Below are positions 5,921 through 7,669 of a stretch of 7,669 nucleotides of DNA, one piece after another. Position 1 is the first letter of the stretch, and each line of letters opens with the position of its first letter. The stretch lies in NCBI GenBank assembly GCA_022565655.1, contig JAIUMG010000158.1, positions 1-7,669 on the forward strand. Reading direction: 5' to 3'. The notes beneath the pieces were generated by a model. It was not told where the DNA came from. It ran no database searches and saw nothing but the letters and a program-made list of their open reading frames with translations. The stretch comes from Alkalimonas sp. GTDB lineage: Bacteria > Pseudomonadota > Gammaproteobacteria > Enterobacterales > Alteromonadaceae. The position numbers and the translations under genes are program-made.

Positions 5921-6262
5921 ATGTCAGAATTAACCGCAATGAAGTGTGAAGCGTGTCGTGCCGATGCACCTAAAGTCAGTGACGAAGAATTACCTGTGTT
6001 GATGCGCCAAATACCCGATTGGACTCCAGTGGTTCGTGACGGCATTTTACAACTGGAACGGGCCTATAAGTTTAAGAGCTTTAAAAGTGCCTGGGCATTT
6101 CATGGCAAGGTCGCTGAATTAGCAGAAGCGGAAGGCCATCACCCGGCTTTATTGCTGGAGTGGGGCAAGCTCACCGTCACCTGGTGGTCGCATTCCATCA
6201 AAGGCTTGCACAAAAATGACTTTATTTGTGCCGCTAAAACCGATGCTTTAATGGCTGAGTAA
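5921..6262 (+). CDS. phhB: 4a-hydroxytetrahydrobiopterin dehydratase (pterin-4a-carbinolamine dehydratase)
   Basis: PhhB dehydrates the 4a-hydroxypterin formed by PhhA so the cofactor can be reduced and reused (EC 4.2.1.96); in Pseudomonas it is also needed for normal PhhA expression. The 113 residues contain EGHHPALLLEWGKLTVTWWS (71-90) followed by HSIKGL, with H73, H74 and H91 as the expected catalytic histidines. The N-terminus CEACRADAPKVSDEELP, with a C9-x2-C12 pair, is shared with Pseudomonas PhhB. The start at 5921 is preferred to an in-frame ATG at 5870 inside phhA because GAGAGGA lies just upstream and the N-terminus then matches homologues. It follows phhA by 10 bases and ends the operon at a hairpin. 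Confidence 0.96.
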   Translation: MSELTAMKCEACRADAPKVSDEELPVLMRQIPDWTPVVRDGILQLERAYKFKSFKSAWAFHGKVAELAEAEGHHPALLLEWGKLTVTWWSHSIKGLHKNDFICAAKTDALMAE

Positions 6263-6272
6263 ACTGCCAGCC

Positions 6273-6299
6273 GCCGCAGGCCAGCCATTGGCTTGCGGC
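6273..6299 (+). terminator. Hairpin ending the phhAB transcript
   Basis: An 11-bp GC-rich stem with one G-U pair (GCCGCAGGCCA at 6273-6283, TGGCTTGCGGC at 6289-6299) and a 5-base loop begins 11 bases after the phhB stop. The following bases ACGTTGTTGCGTTTT are U-rich but interrupted. It is a probable, not ideal, intrinsic terminator. Confidence 0.55.
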
Positions 6300-6604
6300 A
6301 CGTTGTTGCGTTTTCAATGTTAAACACTTCTCTCAAGGCCTTTCGTTTCGTTCTCTGCGTTGTTGTTACCTGGCGATACCTTTTTTCACTAGTTGTTAAT
6401 CCTTTCAAGCTCGATTGAGATGCTGTGCATTATCTACATTGAATCATTTTTAAGCATGTTTATTTTTATTAAATGGAAATAAAGCCTGAAACCATACGAT
6501 CTTCTTGCGAGCAGCAAAATAATTCATCCTGACGATAAAATCATTTCTGTTTATTTATTTTTACTTCCTGATAGCATCTGGCGAAATGTTAAATGGAGGT
6601 TTAT
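6300..6604. other. AT-rich intergenic region, no gene seen
   Basis: About 300 bases between the phhAB hairpin and the next gene hold no convincing reading frame or RNA gene on either strand. From about 6420 the sequence is strikingly AT-rich with long T and A runs. TTGAAT near 6440 followed about 16 bases later by TATTTT is a weak promoter candidate for the downstream exported-protein genes. The composition contrasts with flanking genes and may mark the edge of accessory DNA or an H-NS-type silenced promoter; this is inference. Confidence 0.5.
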
Positions 6605-6943
6605 ATGCGTACCCTAATTGCTGCATTGCTGTTTTTTGTTGGTTTTGGTGCTCAGGCACAATGTCAGGGGTTGAGCTGTTCCGGACAGGCCAGCGATATC
6701 ATCCATAGTCTTCGCCTTGAATCGAAACAGCTGTTAGTGGCTCTGCCAGCTCAGGATAGCCGTCAGCTCAATTGCTTGCTGGTTGAGCAGCAGTTTGCTC
6801 AATTGCAGGAACCAGCCATGCTGCCGCAGGCACATGCTTTATTATTGACCGCTTTGATGAATCGACAACAGATCCGCCTGGAATTCAACCCACAAAGCCC
6901 TGAATGCACCATTATTGCGATTGAGTTGCTGCCAACACGCTAA
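6605..6943 (+). CDS. Small exported protein of unknown function
   Basis: I do not recognise a characterised family. The 112-residue product has a clear Sec signal peptide (MRTLIAALLFFVGFGAQA, probable cleavage after residue 18), giving a mature domain of about 94 residues. That domain has four cysteines: two in CQGLSC just after cleavage, one in QLNCLL, one in PECTII near the end. They could form two disulfides in the periplasm or outside. The ALLLTALMNRQQIRLEF segment followed by C-x-I-I-x-I-E-L resembles the end of many short secreted hypothetical proteins with a small beta-barrel look; that resemblance is impression only. The start at 6605 is chosen over an ATG at 6593 because GGAGG (6595-6599) lies 5 bases before it. 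It is 27 bases upstream of the SpvB-like gene and probably co-transcribed. Confidence 0.85.
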   Translation: MRTLIAALLFFVGFGAQAQCQGLSCSGQASDIIHSLRLESKQLLVALPAQDSRQLNCLLVEQQFAQLQEPAMLPQAHALLLTALMNRQQIRLEFNPQSPECTIIAIELLPTR

Positions 6944-6970
6944 CACGTGATGGTGCAAAGGAGTGCTGTG

Positions 6971-7669
6971 ATGAAAGTATGTCATCGGAATCTAGCTATC
7001 TATCTGAGCGTAGTCTTTTTGCTGTGCTGCTTGTCGCTGTCTGCTGGGGTACGTGCTTCCAGTGCGCAGTCAAACCACTTTCTCTTTGATGCTTCAGGGG
7101 CTATCTACTGGCAGGAACCGCCCATCTGGTTTCCGACCGGGCAAGCGTCCATGGCGCTGATGCCTTCGGCTCAGGAAAGCGTATGGTGGCGTTTCTATTG
7201 GGATGGAGAGCGCTGGCGCGCCGAGATGCTGATTGGGTTTGATAAGAGTGAATTGCTGCTTGATCAATTCAATGCACCTGGATTAGAGCAGGTTGTTCCT
7301 GGTCCTTCGCAAGACATACCCTGGCTGCTACTGTTTTCTGGTGGTCATCAGGCAGAGGCACATGTGCAGTTGTTGCAGACAGAATTGGAGGAGACAGCAT
7401 GGGCTGATGGCGCTGAGAAACTGGGTACAGATAGACTCAATGGCTGGACATCTGATGGCATGGAGCTGATGAATAGTAGTGCGGCCAATCTGTTGGTGGG
7501 CCATACTACGGGGCAGTTCCGGGTCGATGAGTCTGGCGCGGCTGCCTACAGCATCCCCTTAGCATTGCCAGAGGGTATCGCAGGTGTGCAGCCGGAGCTT
7601 GCTCTGCACTACAGTAGGCAGGGAGGGGAGGGGTATCTCGGTCGGGGCTGGCAAAGAGGTGGTCAGTCG
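6971..7669 (+). CDS. Secreted SpvB/TcdB N-terminal-domain (Rhs/Tc-toxin-like) protein, 5' part
   Basis: The frame is open from ATG 6971 to the window end (233 codons, no stop), so only the N-terminus is seen. AAAGGAG (6957-6963) sits 7 bases before the ATG. The protein starts with a Sec signal (about 1-33: basic MKVCHRN, hydrophobic LAIYLSVVFLLCCLSLSAG, then VRASSA). A Trp-rich, probably beta-stranded region of about 140 residues follows. From residue 181 comes the start of a SpvB-like domain: GQFRVDESGAAAYSIPLALP (181-200), EGIAGVQPELALHYS (201-215), then GYLGRGW (221-227). This GAA.Y.IP...P.G..G..P.L.L.YS pattern opens SpvB and the TcB/TccC-type cocoon proteins, usually followed by FG-GAP and Rhs/YD repeats and a variable C-terminal toxin. 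Those later parts are outside the window, so a toxin role is inference. Confidence 0.85.
   Translation, partial: MKVCHRNLAIYLSVVFLLCCLSLSAGVRASSAQSNHFLFDASGAIYWQEPPIWFPTGQASMALMPSAQESVWWRFYWDGERWRAEMLIGFDKSELLLDQFNAPGLEQVVPGPSQDIPWLLLFSGGHQAEAHVQLLQTELEETAWADGAEKLGTDRLNGWTSDGMELMNSSAANLLVGHTTGQFRVDESGAAAYSIPLALPEGIAGVQPELALHYSRQGGEGYLGRGWQRGGQS

Noticed and set aside
6139..6408. Minus-strand frame of 89 codons over the end of phhB and the following spacer
   Set aside because: It is antisense to the conserved PhhB active-site region and crosses the terminator hairpin; the protein looks like nothing known.

Overview
The window looks like chromosome of a gammaproteobacterium, probably of the Alteromonadales type (Shewanella, Rheinheimera or Alishewanella relatives). 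This rests on gene content: a sapA-pspF / pspABC divergon, a methionine gamma-lyase next to it, and a Pseudomonas-like phhA-phhB pair. Base composition is moderate and there are no rRNA, tRNA, CRISPR or IS features. The genus is inference from remembered synteny and was not checked by a search.

Left part (1-3593): envelope-stress block. On the minus strand, pspF (sigma-54 enhancer-binding activator) overlaps by 11 bases the start of a SapA-like peptide-binding lipoprotein gene. On the plus strand lies pspA-pspB-pspC. The 181-base gap between pspF and pspA carries a full sigma-54 control region: two 15-bp PspF-like sites exactly 20 bp apart, an IHF consensus match and a -24/-12 element. A TATAAT for pspF overlaps the promoter-proximal PspF-like site. 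PspA is expected to hold PspF inactive until PspB/PspC sense membrane damage.

Middle (3594-6299): a rho-independent terminator ends the psp operon, followed by a monocistronic methionine gamma-lyase gene. Then comes phhA-phhB (phenylalanine hydroxylase and pterin-4a-carbinolamine dehydratase), which convert phenylalanine to tyrosine and recycle the pterin cofactor. Its upstream region has a TyrR/PhhR-like box, a sigma-70-like promoter whose 17-bp spacer is exactly filled by a palindrome, and a leader hairpin.

Right part (6300-7669): about 300 bases of AT-rich non-coding DNA, then a small exported cysteine-containing protein of unknown function. It is followed 27 bases later by the 5' end of a secreted SpvB/TcdB-N-type (Rhs/Tc-toxin-like) protein that runs off the window. 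This is the accessory-looking part.

The most unusual signal is at the extreme left edge. Bases 1-53 read as the conserved continuation of SapA, but on the wrong (plus) strand. Flipping the 33 bases between two perfect 10-bp inverted repeats restores the sapA frame. This is either a tiny inversion/template-switch event or a fold-back artefact at a contig end.
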